Source: Acanthosepion esculentum
Taxonomy: Eukaryota > Mollusca > Cephalopoda > Sepiida > Sepiidae
Reading direction: 5' to 3'
NCBI GenBank assembly: GCA_964036315.1
Contig: OZ038510.1
Location: 78,483,256-78,547,255, forward strand
Length of the DNA: 64,000 bases
Shown: positions 33,055-43,569 of the stretch, one piece after another
How the letters are laid out: each line of letters opens with the position of its first letter
How positions within the stretch are numbered: the stretch's first letter is position 1
The notes under the pieces: generated by a model
Told to the model about the DNA's origin: nothing
What the model saw: the letters and a program-made list of their open reading frames with translations, nothing else
Database searches by the model: none
Made by a program: the position numbers and the translations under genes

Positions 33055-33865
33055 TTTTAAAGAATTTTTAAATAATTTAATATTTTTAAAGTTTGAATTT
33101 TTTCATAAAATTTCTACAATCATTTTTTTTTTTCACGAAATTTCTAAGATATTTATTTTCAATCCTTTTAAAACTTTATTCTTCGTTAATAATTGTTTCA
33201 TTTTTTTTTCATTTAAAATTTGATTTTAATCTTTTAATTTTAAATTTTTTTGTTTTATTTTAGATCTTAAATGTTAAATTTGATTTTTTAATTTTTTTTA
33301 AAGTGTTCTAATTTTTAAAAAATAAACATCACTTTTAGAAGATTTTTAATCCTATTTTGCCCCAAATTCTTCCTTCTGCCCTCGCCAGATTCGCAAATAT
33401 TTGGCCTTTTTCGGAAACAATGCAGCTCCGTATTATTACACAATATCCGTCCATACAAGCGAATGTACGTCTGCCAACTGCAAGAATCTTTGCGTAGTGA
33501 CCATGTCGACATTTCTGTCTCATTCTTATTCAAATCCTTCAGCTTGCAAATGAATGCCACAGAACCAGAAAGAGAAACAGAGTATTTCTAAATATGGCCT
33601 ATTGATTTTGACGTAACTATGGCAACGGCAAAGTCTTTACCATCAATTGCTCCTTGGTTTCGTTTCTCTGTTAGCCCGGACGGCCTTACGGCGCATGCGT
33701 GCACTCGTTAGCTAGCGAACGTAGGTCTGTCTGCGTATGTGCATCAGGTGCGTTCACAGCAATATATGTTCTTGTGTTTTTGTGAGCGTAGCCAGATAGA
33801 TGTGAACAGGCGAAAATAGAGGAATAGTGATAGATGAACAGACTGAGAAAAAATGAAAGAAAGAA
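33055..33865. other. Unassigned sequence
   Basis: T-rich low-complexity sequence to 33320. From 33340 to 33860 it is more complex but shows no recognisable domain on either strand. Confidence 0.5.
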
Positions 33866-33869
33866 ATGA

Positions 33870-33916
33870 TAGAGTGAGATAGATAGATAGATAGATAGAT
33901 AGATATGAACAGAATG

Positions 33917-33953
<37 letters not shown>

Positions 33954-33964
33954 TGAACAGAATG

Positions 33965-34001
<37 letters not shown>

Positions 34002-34056
34002 TGAACAGAATGAGATAGATAGATAGATAGATAGATACATAGATATGAACAGAATG

Positions 34057-34087
<31 letters not shown>

Positions 34088-34168
34088 CATGAACAAAAAG
34101 ATAGATAGATAGAAATGAACAAAAAGATAGATAGATAGATACATAGATACATAGATATGAACATAATG

Positions 34169-34211
<43 letters not shown>

Positions 34212-34246
34212 CATGAACAAAAAGATAGATAGATAGAAATGAACAA

Positions 34247-34279
<33 letters not shown>

Positions 34280-34570
34280 CATGAACAAAAAGATAGATAG
34301 ATAGAACTGAACAAAAAGATAGATAGATAGATAGATAGATAGACATGAACAAAAAGATAGATAGATAGAAATGAACAAAAAGATAGATAGATAGATAGAC
34401 ATGAACAAAAAGATAGATAGATAGAAATGAACAAAAAGATAGATAGATAGATAGACATGAACAAAAAGATAGATAGATAGAAATGAACAAAAAGATAGAT
34501 AGATAGATAGACATGAACAAAAAGATAGATAGATAGATAGATAGAAACAAAGAAAGAAATAATACATATG
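33870..34570. repeat. (GATA)n array with two spacer types
   Basis: The first half uses the spacer ATATGAACAGAATGA between GATA blocks. The second half (from about 34088) alternates GACATGAACAAAAA and GAAATGAACAAAAA spacers with 3-6 GATA units, giving a higher-order period of roughly 60 bp. Long translated SIYLS frames here are artefacts of the repeat. Confidence 0.95.
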
Positions 34571-34635
34571 AATAGAATGAGATAGATACATGTAAACGGG
34601 AATCAGATTAATAGTGAGAATTGAAAGAAAGAAAT

Positions 34636-34850
34636 GAGATATATATATATATATATATAGACTGCATAAAATTTTAAATATTTCTAAGAGAGGAAGGCGC
34701 ATTATTGAAATTGAGCGTTTATCGATATAGACAGTGTGGACAAAGGTATCAAGACTGTATGGGGGTTGTCAATGCCTCAAACGATATTCAGTTCATGTAT
34801 CACGGGATTTATTTCACGGGATTTATATATAGGCCACTAGAGAAAAGGGG

Positions 34851-34934
<84 letters not shown>

Positions 34935-35262
34935 TCAATTCTCTTTTTTGCACAGGGGATACGTTCCAGAGACTACCGTGTAAGACAAAACCATGTAAAA
35001 AAATATACATATCTGAAAATTAGAGAGAGGTTCCATCCATATATATTTAATAAGAAATTAATTTTTATATACAAATAAAATGAATGTATATATATATATA
35101 TAAAACATAATCGTTCAGTCATTCAGTGTCACTACTCGACAGTAAACGCGCCCGCTTGTCTCCCAAAAAAGTTATAATGACATTTGGCTTAAACTACCTA
35201 ATAAAAAAGTGATTCTATTATCTATAGTCATTCTATTATTCTATAAGTATACTTTTGGCCCA

Positions 35263-35323
<61 letters not shown>

Positions 35324-35345
35324 GAACAAATAGATCTAAGAACAC
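34636..35345. repeat. (TA)n tracts with unassigned spacers
   Basis: TA tracts lie at 34636-34660, 34853-34933, 35085-35102 and 35264-35320. The sequence between them (34661-34850, 34934-35260) holds nothing I recognise. Confidence 0.85.
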
Positions 35346-35697
35346 ACAGGGGTTATTAAAACATTAAAAGATAAGATACCGACAACCGATTTATCACTTC
35401 TCCAAACCAACCTTAATTGTTTTATGACCCTTCGCTCAGAACTCGTCACTGCCATTTAAAAAAATACATTCGAATGACCAACACAAAAACAGAGAATGTC
35501 TCATATCGAGAATATTTAACATTGAAAAACATAAAGGAAAAAAATTAATTATTTTTAACAATATGTGGAAATCTCCACCCTTTACCTGAAGACGGTCGTG
35601 AGACCAGAAACACGTGTTGTAAAACTATGAAAAATAAAGAATAATATTTTTTTAAAAACCCACATTACAACCAAAAATGTTTGCGGTACCTCTCTTC

Positions 35698-35700
<3 letters not shown>
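35345..35700 (+). mobile_element. Penelope-like element 3' part with hammerhead
   Basis: No clear protein similarity remains in 35345-35580. The ribozyme at 35581-35623 and the following A-rich stretch stop at a (TA)n tract (35704-35780). Assignment to Penelope-like elements is by ribozyme type and is inference. Confidence 0.45.
35581..35623 (+). ncRNA. Hammerhead ribozyme, structurally complete
   Basis: Stem I pairs TTTAC (35581-35585) with GTAAA (35619-35623). Then CTGAAGA (35586-35592, fitting CUGANGA), stem II GGTC-GTGA-GACC with a C-A mismatch at its base, and GAAA (35607-35610). Stem III is AC/GT with a 4-nt loop, and T17 at 35618 marks the cut site. All invariant core residues are present. 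Confidence 0.75.
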
Positions 35701-35703
<3 letters not shown>

Positions 35704-35782
<79 letters not shown>

Positions 35783-36005
35783 TGTATGTATGTATGTATA
35801 TACAAGTATAGGATTGGTGTATACGCTATAAATTGCAATAACCAAAAAATACTATTCTTAAAAGAGTGCTCAATACAGAGTAAAGCGACGAGGCATGCAA
35901 TAGGCTGTCTCGTCGCTTTTCTCAGTTTCTGCGTGTTTATATATCTAAATATGTCTACGTGTTTCTGTATTATAATCTGATTGTGTATGTATTGTCTTTT
36001 GCAAG
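35704..36005. repeat. (TA)n then a 230-bp block duplicated at 53881-54115
   Basis: After the TA and TATG tracts, about 225 bp are nearly identical to 53881-54115. A hairpin AAAGCGACGAG/CTCGTCGCTTT is conserved. Its loop in the other copy (GCATGAAATAGGCTGT) keeps the GAAA and stem III half of a hammerhead, whereas here it reads GCAA. Confidence 0.85.
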
Positions 36006-36009
36006 AGTT

Positions 36010-37320
36010 TCCCATATCTTCACTTCAAATGTATCTAAGTTGTAACGACGCTCAGAGCAACATTAGATTTTAACGTTTATTCTAACTGAATTCTTGGCCT
36101 TTCAATAAAAACAAAATAAATAACAAAACATATGGATGTATTCTTCAGTTTCTCCTTTCATTAATTTTATAATTTTTCAATCTTAATATAGATTAAATTT
36201 ACAATTTAAAATTGGTAATTTTTAATTTTATAGCATAATTTAATATTCATTGGTTAGAATGAATTCTATTTTAGTCTAACCCCAACATTAAAGCATTAAA
36301 TAATTATTATAACCTTAGTTCGTTGTCAAGTTTTTTGAATTCTCATATACTTGTATTTTGATTGGTCATTCCAGCTTATGAAACAGCATTTCCCCTTAGC
36401 TAGGGGTGTTTAATTAATTTGAACCTTTTAAAGCCCTTTATTCTACATTCAGCACCATCACTTGATAAGATACCAGAAGTGTTGAAACAAAATGGCCTAT
36501 TTTGTAATGATTTTATAACATATTTATGTTATAATTTTCGAATAAATATTACGCTCAGGCTGGCGACTGGACGATGGCCTATTGGCACAGCTGGATTGGG
36601 TGGAAGCATTACCCTTCCTTCACTAGGGTCGGAAAAACCTACTGACTACCCATACACACCCGGCAAGTCGATGCTGTTGACAGGGGTGTGGCAGTTCCAT
36701 GGGAGAGTTGAATATAGGCCGTAGAGCAATACAGTTTCGTATCCCAATCCACCTGAGTAAAGCATAGTCAACCCCTTCGCTGAAAGGGTGCCACCACTGA
36801 CGATACGCCTCATACACCCATTTAAAAACAGAGATATTTATTTCGAAGTTTCGAATATCTTCAAAACACTGACGTTGAAAAAAATGGTGTCAGTAAAATC
36901 CGATAACTGTTTACCGACGTTTTTCAGGGTTATTTTTTACAAAATGATATGGATTTTTGCACTGTTTTTAAACTGTTTTGAAAGGTAACTTTATCGTTTT
37001 CTTTCTCTAAAATGACTTTGTTTCCTCGACATGATGTTCTAACCAGGTTCTAAAAATAAAAATGCCAGTTTTAAATTATCAGTAATTTCCACGGGTGAAA
37101 TAATTATAAGCTAGATAGATTGGAATACTGAATTGAAATTCGTTTTTTTTTTGTTGTTTTTTTGGTTTTCAAATGCAAAATTGAATCGATATTTCATTGA
37201 CAAGCGCCTTTAATAAAATTTTATTAAACTATTAAAGCAACAATAAGAACAATATTTTTTAAGCATTTGGTAAAAAAAATACGATTCATTTCTCGGATAC
37301 AAATGAAAATAGATGTTCCA
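36010..37320. other. Mostly unassigned sequence
   Basis: 36460-36500 resembles the hammerhead-like block at 38226 (CACTTGATAAGATACC, GTGTTGAAACA) but the core is degraded. 36545-36830 is more GC-rich, with no recognised coding or repeat. Confidence 0.45.
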
Positions 37321-37332
37321 TTATATATATAT

Positions 37333-38045
37333 AAGGTGTCCACAAATTCATTAGACAAATAGAAAAATGTATTAAAATTACAATAGAAAATGGATACTGT
37401 TGAAATGTTTACATAATGAAGTAAATAGTGAATTTAATATGAGGTAAATAAGGAAGTTAATATGAGATAAATAATGCAGTTAATGTAAGGTAAATAATGA
37501 AGTCAATATGAGGTAAATAGGGAAGTCAATATGAGGTAAATAGGGAAGTTAATATTAGGTAAATAGGGAAGTCAACATGAGGTAAATAGTGAAGTTAATG
37601 TGAGGTAAATAATGAAGTTAATGTGAGGTAAATAATGAAGTCAATATGAGGTAAATAGGGAAATCAATATGAGGTAAATAGGGAAGTTAATGTGAGGTAA
37701 ATAGTGAATTTAATATGAGGTAAATAAGGAAGTCAATATGAGGTAAATAGGGAAGTTAATGTGAGGTAAATAATGAAGTCAATATCAGGTAAATCGTGAA
37801 GTTAATATAGAATTATTTAATAAATTTCTATATGCGCCCCATTCGTTGCACGAAGGATATCTAAACGATATTCAGTTTCTGGCCATGTCCTTTTTAACAT
37901 ACCTTTATACCTTTATCAATAGTTGCAATGGCGGCAGTTAGTCTTTGCTTAAGGTCAGCCAAGTCCTTTACTTTAGTGCAGTACACGATATCTTTCGTAT
38001 AGCCACGCAAGAAAAAGTTTTCTAAGATTTTCGAAATTGTTTATG
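37333..38045 (-). mobile_element. Mariner-like remnant carrying a minisatellite
   Basis: The minus strand at 38030-37830 encodes NFFLRGYTKDIVYCTKVKDL and LKQRLTAAIATIDKGI, the C-terminal region of a mariner-type transposase after the third catalytic acid. GGTGTCCACAAATTCATTAG at 37335 looks like the terminal repeat of the far end. Confidence 0.65.
37420..37805. repeat. 22-bp minisatellite
   Basis: About 17 units of the type GAAGTCAATATGAGGTAAATAG, with variation at two or three positions. It lies inside the mariner-like remnant. Confidence 0.9.
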
Positions 38046-38056
38046 TGGATGCCCTG

Positions 38057-38058
<2 letters not shown>

Positions 38059-38119
<61 letters not shown>

Positions 38120-38150
38120 ATATATATATTATTATTATTATTATTATTAA
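38059..38150. repeat. (TA)n-(AAT)n-(ATT)n microsatellite
   Basis: TA, then AAT and its inverse ATT around a short TA stretch. Confidence 0.95.
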
Positions 38151-38225
38151 TGTTATTACTATTGTATTTTTATTATAAGAGATTATAATAAAAACATTTT
38201 TAAATTGCTACACAAAAGCTTTCAT

Positions 38226-38254
38226 GTTTCAATACTATGATTGTACTTCCTCAG
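38226..38254 (-). ncRNA. Hammerhead-like core
   Basis: On the minus strand CUGAGGA (complement of 38248-38254), a GUAC/GUAU stem II with a 7-nt loop, and GAAAC. No acceptable H17 was found, so activity is doubtful. The related block forms the palindrome at 39599-39787. Confidence 0.45.
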
Positions 38255-38289
38255 GTGATGGTAGGTAACTGTTGATAAAATGATTTTTT

Positions 38290-38739
38290 AGGTAAATTTA
38301 AAAACAAATCGTTACCTCATTTACGAAAATTAAAGGTTTGCGGACATAAGGCCAGAAGTAAAAAGTAAATGCCAGATTTACGCTAAATAGAAAAGTAAGA
38401 TCAGAGGGTGGAGGTGGGTGAGTTATTTTTTTCATATCACGATAAACCGGAACATAGACTTGGAACGATTGACGATTGCGGCGAATATGGCAGCGACAAA
38501 TGTATCATGATTGCTGACAAATATGACTTATTCTACTTGTTGAAGGGAGCGTAGGTCAATCAAACATAAAGTTAAGAGAAAAAACTATTTTTTTTTATGT
38601 TCAGGAAGCTTCTTAAAGGGGCCTGTAGGTAAAATTAAAAATGTGGAACGATGTTAATAATGCTAAATAGACGGCAATACACAGCAATATTTAAACTGAA
38701 TAAACAAAATAAGGTAATTACTATTATTTAAAAAAAAAT

Positions 38740-38740
<1 letters not shown>
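38290..38740. other. Unassigned sequence
   Basis: No recognisable feature. Confidence 0.5.
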
Positions 38741-38741
<1 letters not shown>

Positions 38742-38800
<59 letters not shown>

Positions 38801-39126
38801 ACAATATTAGTGGTGAAGATACACATACATATGCAATTATGAATGCACATACACATATGTGTATAAAAATAATTCCAAGAGGATATGATCCAGGTAGAAC
38901 TCAATGTCCAGGACAGAGTAAGGATATAATAAAAAGACTTAAACACTAATATTCCATGGTCATAATTTATTCCATTGGAATCGCAAAAACGACCCAATTC
39001 ATCAGACCTACAGATTCAAAAAAAAAAAAAAAAAAAATTTGAATCTGTAGGTCTGATGAATTGGGTCGTTTTTGCGATTCCAATGGAATAAATTATGACC
39101 ATGGAATATTAGTGTTTAAGTCTTTT

Positions 39127-39175
<49 letters not shown>
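38742..39175. repeat. (TA)n tracts around a 93-bp-arm palindrome
   Basis: TA tracts lie at 38742-38797 and 39129-39172. Arms 38928-39020 and 39038-39130 are inverted copies separated by an A tract. Each arm contains GTAGGTCTGATGAATTGGG and a long stem II-like hairpin, then GGAATAAATTATGACC, a decayed relative of the hammerhead at 55182. Confidence 0.9.
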
Positions 39176-39177
<2 letters not shown>

Positions 39178-39179
39178 TA

Positions 39180-39255
39180 AATATAAAAGTGAACATAGAA
39201 GTCAACACTTACAAGCGACAGTCTGTTTCATGCTGGTGCAATCGTTATATTTTTA
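39180..39255 (-). ncRNA. Truncated hammerhead module
   Basis: The minus strand has AACGATTGCACCAGCATGAA, ACAGACTGTC and GCTTGTAAGTGTTGAC. It is the 25081/55416 module with the CUG of the core missing at the truncation point. Confidence 0.6.
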
Positions 39256-39262
39256 GCGATGC

Positions 39263-39263
<1 letters not shown>

Positions 39264-39298
<35 letters not shown>
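39264..39298. repeat. (TA)n microsatellite
   Basis: TA tract between two modules. Confidence 0.95.
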
Positions 39299-39303
<5 letters not shown>

Positions 39304-39305
<2 letters not shown>

Positions 39306-39542
39306 CTTAAGGATCCATTGATTATAATTTATTTCCCCAGATATGTGGCTTTTACCTGGTTCATCAGACCACACTTCCAAGGGTGAAAAAAAGTTTTAAA
39401 ATTTACGACGTAAAACTGGGAAAATAAATTATAATCAATTGACCCTTAAGGTTGTCTGTTTTCTAATTAAATTGAATTAATAATTCCTCTGACATTGAGC
39501 TTCTTGGGATTATCCATACAGATTACCAAACTTTTCATTATA

Positions 39543-39545
<3 letters not shown>
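39304..39545. mobile_element. Inverted pair of hammerhead modules
   Basis: A minus-strand copy (39367-39304) and a plus-strand copy (39415-39545) share the inverted block CTTAAGGATCCATTGATTAT / ATAATCAATTGACCCTTAAG. The minus copy has CUGAUGA (complement of 39361-39367), a 5-bp stem II and GAAA (39332-39335). The plus copy matches 55235-55345 downstream of the ribozyme. Confidence 0.65.
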
Positions 39546-39547
<2 letters not shown>

Positions 39548-39600
<53 letters not shown>

Positions 39601-39787
39601 GATATTAAAACATGTTAAAAATCTCTACATAATGGCAATTCTGTTTCAATATTACAAATGTGTCTTCTCGGGTGATGTTAAACTACTGGCGAGTCTGTAA
39701 TTTAACATCGCCAAAGGAGACACGTTTGTAGTGTTTAAACATAATTGCCATTATGTAGGGATTTTTAATATGTTTTAATATCCTAAA

Positions 39788-39845
<58 letters not shown>
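39548..39845. repeat. (TA)n/(GT)n tracts around a palindrome
   Basis: TA at 39548-39597 and TA/GT at 39787-39845 flank inverted arms 39599-39693 and 39709-39787 of about 80 bp. The arms carry GAGACACGTTTGTAGTGTTT/GAAACA-type sequence related to 38226-38254. Confidence 0.85.
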
Positions 39846-39848
<3 letters not shown>

Positions 39849-39849
39849 A

Positions 39850-40245
39850 TATCCTAAAATAAATAATATTTAGCTCTACTGTGTATTGAGCCCTCTTTTA
39901 AATTAAATGTTACCTACAGTGGAATTATACTGTATTTGTTCTCATTTTACCTGAATAGATATGTCTAAAATTTCGTTTTATTTCTCTTTTTCTCTCTCTT
40001 TCTTTCTCCTCTGACCACCCCTCATATCCAGACTTACAGCACTTCCTAATTTTTCTTTATTTCTTCCCTTCCTTTCTCTTTTCTTTTTTCCATTTTTCTT
40101 TCTTTTTTTTCTTTCTTTCATCTCTCTAGCCATTTTTATTTCAATACTTTATCATCCTTGACCGGCTTGAAAATTCTTTAAAAATTATCTCAATTTTCAA
40201 GGGGATAATGATCATCATCTATATGTAATCTTAATTCCTATTGTA
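39850..40245. other. Unassigned pyrimidine-rich sequence
   Basis: A CT-rich stretch (39975-40140) without recognisable coding. Confidence 0.5.

Positions 40246-40248
<3 letters not shown>

Positions 40249-40283
<35 letters not shown>
40249..40283. repeat. (TA)n microsatellite
   Basis: TA tract at the 5' side of the transposon remnant. Confidence 0.95.
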
Positions 40284-40287
<4 letters not shown>

Positions 40288-41135
40288 AGCAGGTAGATTT
40301 TTACATACGACTGCGCGAATGGTAATGGACGCCTTACGAAGAACACATTCTACAGGTTGTCGGAGACAGCTATCAGCACGCGTCAAGTTGCCCGAGCATG
40401 TCTTACATCTCATAGTACCACATGGAGGGTACTTCAACAGCAGCTCCTGTCTCCGTATCATTTCGCCCTCTGATCACTCACGACTGGACAACTTTTGCCG
40501 ATGGTTTATTGCACAAACTACCGATTTGTCTATTCAGACTTTCTTACTGATGAGGCAACATTTGGAAGAGGTTGAATAACAAATTTACGCCATCGACATT
40601 TGTGGGCGGATCGGAATCCAGATCTGCTAGAGGATGTATCCCTGTTAACAAGAAGACACATGTGGTTCATGTATGATGGGGCTCCAGCACAATTTTAGTT
40701 ATATTTTTAGCGATGCACTTGCTGACATCTACCATGAAAGATGGTCAGGTAGGAGTGGACCAGTTCCATGGCCTGCACGTCCCTCGACCTATTTCCTTTG
40801 GATGTTTTTTATCTGTGTGGCTACCTAAAACTATTGGTTTATGCAGCAGACATACAGAGACGCTTTATCAACGTGTCATGAGAGCCTGCGAAACCATTCA
40901 ACATCGTGTGAGAGTATTCGAAAGGGTCCGCCAGTCAATGATCCGACGGGTGCATGCGTGTGTAGAAGCAAGCGGAGGACACTTTGAACATTTGTTAAGA
41001 GTTGTTATGTTGAGGTACAACGATGGCCTTTTGGAAATATGTTTATATGGACATTTTACCTTGTTTTGGTGTCAGGAACCCCACCCCCCCAAAAAAAAAG
41101 TTTGTGAAAGTATTTTTGATACACCCTGTATATAA
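40284..41135 (+). mobile_element. Tc1/mariner-superfamily transposon remnant 3
   Basis: It encodes, across frameshifts, a DNA-binding linker (HVLHLIVPHGGYFNSS), TDEATFGRGG with the first catalytic Asp, MYDGAPAQF with the second, a damaged WPARPSTYFLW where the third Asp is lost, and RQSMIRRVHACVEASGGHFE. It ends at the inverted repeat AGTATTTTTGATACACCCTG. Same family as the two minus-strand copies at 14497-16190. Confidence 0.85.
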
Positions 41136-41139
41136 TTAA

Positions 41140-41424
41140 TTAACCCTTGAAAAAAACAAAATCAAAAGAAACTGTGTGTAGGACGCTTTAAAGTTAAGTG
41201 CATCAACTTAATAAGATATGAATTAAAAGAGCTCAATTATTCCAGAAAATTCCAGTAAGAAAAGCGACGTCGAATTGTGTTGAAATCTAATTTCAAAACG
41301 TCAGAGACACGAAATTCTTACCATGATTTCAGGTTCCGTCTTTCTCCAGAAGTGTGGATGGTTCCCCGATAAATACGATCCTAGCAAATTCGAGTTTAAG
41401 GACAACATGTCCGGATAATTTTGT
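41140..41424. other. Unassigned sequence
   Basis: No recognisable feature. Confidence 0.5.
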
Positions 41425-41483
41425 GCCAGGAACCCGCTCCCAAAGTTTGTAAAAGTACTTTTGATACACCCTGTATAATATTG
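41425..41483 (+). mobile_element. Solo terminus of the Tc1/mariner family
   Basis: GCCAGGAACCCGCTCCCAAA then AAAGTACTTTTGATACACCC matches the 3' terminus of the remnant ending at 41135. Confidence 0.75.
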
Positions 41484-41676
41484 TGAGGGCGTTATTCTAT
41501 GGTATTATCTAGCACCAGTAAAACGACCTTATCGAGGAGAAATGTCTTCTTTAAACCTGTTTGTCTATAAATCTGCAAGCTTTTTCCTAAGTTTCCCTAA
41601 GACGAGTAGACTGATCAGATTAGCATGAACATGTGAAATCAAAGATTTCCAAACAAGATGTTGTAACCTAGAAAAG

Positions 41677-42175
41677 GTTACTGAATGAAGAATAACTAAA
41701 TCGGAGGTTGGAAATGAAATGTTAATCTTTATACCACCAACAAAATAAAATACTCGCCAGCGGCGTGAAGTAGGTAAACCACTGCTAGTAGTGGACTACT
41801 TAAACAGCATATTACCCCCACTTACAATAGTTTCCAACGTATTTATGAGGATTGGGACATACCCATTGGTGTTCATAGGTACGGTATATAACGGATCGGA
41901 AATGACATTATATGCAATTCTTGTTAAGTTTAGAGATCTAAGGTCGTGTTGTAATCTAAGAAGGGTTACTGAATGAAGAATAACAAAAACTGAGGTTGGA
42001 GGTGAAATGGTAATCTTTATATCATCGACGAAATACTATACTCGCCAGCAGCGTGAAGTAGGTAAACCACTGCTAGTGGTGGACCACTTAGCATATTACC
42101 CCCGTTTACAATAGTGTCCAGCGTATTTATGAGGATTGGGACATACCAGTGTTCATAGTTACGGTTTATAACACA
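41677..42175. repeat. Tandem duplication, about 287 bp
   Basis: The block with GGTTACTGAATGAAGAATAA, CTCGCCAGCGGCGTGAAGTA and TATTTATGAGGATTGGGACA occurs at 41677-41893 and again at 41964-42173, with moderate divergence. No coding is recognised. Confidence 0.85.
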
Positions 42176-42590
42176 CAATGAGGCTATTCGCCAGTCCCTC
42201 GCTAGGCAGTCAGGAGAGTGGATCAGCAGCTCTGTGCTGATGTGAAAGCAGCGATCTGGCGACCGCTCCAGTAGCCTCGCACTGATGTGTTACGTGCGAC
42301 CAGGAGGAGGGGAATAAATATGGCCATTAAAAGACAAACCTTTTTGGATTAACTATCTCACGTGAGTTTTGTAGGCGAAAATAGTGAGCAAATGATCATG
42401 ACGACTGACAGAATACAGTCAGTAACGATTTTGTAGCACTAATTTAATTAAAAAAATTTAATTAATAAAATTTAATTTAAAAAAAACAACACTCTTAATA
42501 CTCTCTAACTACAATTAAAAAAACAACCGAACCTTTTGGTCAACTCAGTTTTTTTTGTTTTTTTATATTTATTCAGTCGACCTAGCTCGG
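42176..42590. other. Unassigned sequence
   Basis: A GC-richer patch at 42180-42310 precedes AT-rich sequence. Confidence 0.5.
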
Positions 42591-42597
42591 GAATTCA

Positions 42598-43565
42598 TCA
42601 TTCTATCACGCTATCGCAGTCCTGCATCAAGATCGGAAGGTCATTAGGGTCGCATTCTGTGTGATAACAAAGCTGATCAATGTAGGTGGTTGCTGGGCGA
42701 CCGACCTGTCTTGCGCCATGGATAGTTGTCCAGAGCAGTAGATTTTTCGCGTGATCTTGTCTTACTCGCCAGCAGCGTCCTGCAAAGCGCATTCTGCCTT
42801 CGGGTAAGATTGTAGAAATATCAGGGATGGGTCCACAGAGCTAGGATTCTGTTGGATGTTGTTTCCAGGTGATGTTAATCATAGCTGTCAGCATCTGACA
42901 GTGGGTTCCGCAAACTCAAGCTAATGTCCAAACAGTGGCACCGTACATTAAAACCGACTCTACAGTGGCTCGAAAGAATCTCCGTTTGACGTTGTCTGGT
43001 AGATCAGATTTCCAGATTACATCCATTTTATTCAAAGTGATCCAGGCTTTAGCTAGGCGAATTTTCACATCGTTTTTAGTAGAATTTATTTCGCTTCCTA
43101 GGTATGTAAAAGATTCGACAGATTTTATTGATTCACTTGAGTTCTGTATTGAGCCTTGCTGGTTAAAGCCTAGGAATTCCGGTGTTTTTAGGAATTGACA
43201 TCATTCTTGTCAGCATCATTCTTGTCAGCTTCATCATCTTTATCATCATCGTTGTCAGTATCATCCTTGTCAACATCATCGCCTTAAATCATCATTGTTG
43301 TCAGCATCATCGACAAGACCACCATCATTGTCAGCATCATTCTTGTCAGCATCATCATCTTGATCATCATCATTGTCAGCATTATCGTGATTATCATCAG
43401 CACTGTCAGCATCAGCGACTTGATCATCATCCTTGTCGGCATCATCCTTGAGTCCAACTTCGTTAGCAGCATTTTCCAGATGGTGTAGGAGTACCTTGAC
43501 ATTGGTAATGATGTCTGCAGTGATAGATATGTCATCTGCATAGTCAATATCGGTGAACCTTTTTG
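42598..43565 (-). mobile_element. LINE reverse transcriptase remnant with minisatellite inside
   Basis: On the minus strand, DYADD at 43545-43531 is RT motif C, followed by ISITADIITNVKVLLHHLEN. A minisatellite (43460-43195) interrupts the frame. After it come FNQQGSIQ, SVESFTYLGSEINSTKNDV, FFRATVESVLMYGATVWTL, a stop, RMRFAGRCWRVRQDHA and VGRPATTYIDQL to about 42598. Apart from the array and two or three stops the frame is readable, so this copy is fairly young. The clade is not certain. Confidence 0.8.
43195..43460 (-). repeat. Asp-codon minisatellite inside the LINE frame
   Basis: Units of 18-30 bp of the type GATGATGCTGACAATGATGA on the minus strand, encoding mostly D, A, N and K in the LINE frame. 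Confidence 0.85.
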
Positions 43566-43569
43566 CAGG

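Noticed and set aside
33686..34702. Long open frame of over 300 codons rich in S, I, Y and L
   Set aside because: It is a translation of the (GATA)n array. The three frames all stay open because the repeat contains no stop codon on that strand.
35704..36015. Protein frames ending in IYIYIY runs, open on both strands over the 230-bp block
   Set aside because: They are carried by the duplicated repeat and the adjoining (TA)n, and there is no known domain.
43284..43547. Methionine- and threonine-rich frame over the LINE interruption
   Set aside because: It is out of frame with the LINE and arises from the minisatellite. The LINE frame with DYADD is the meaningful one.
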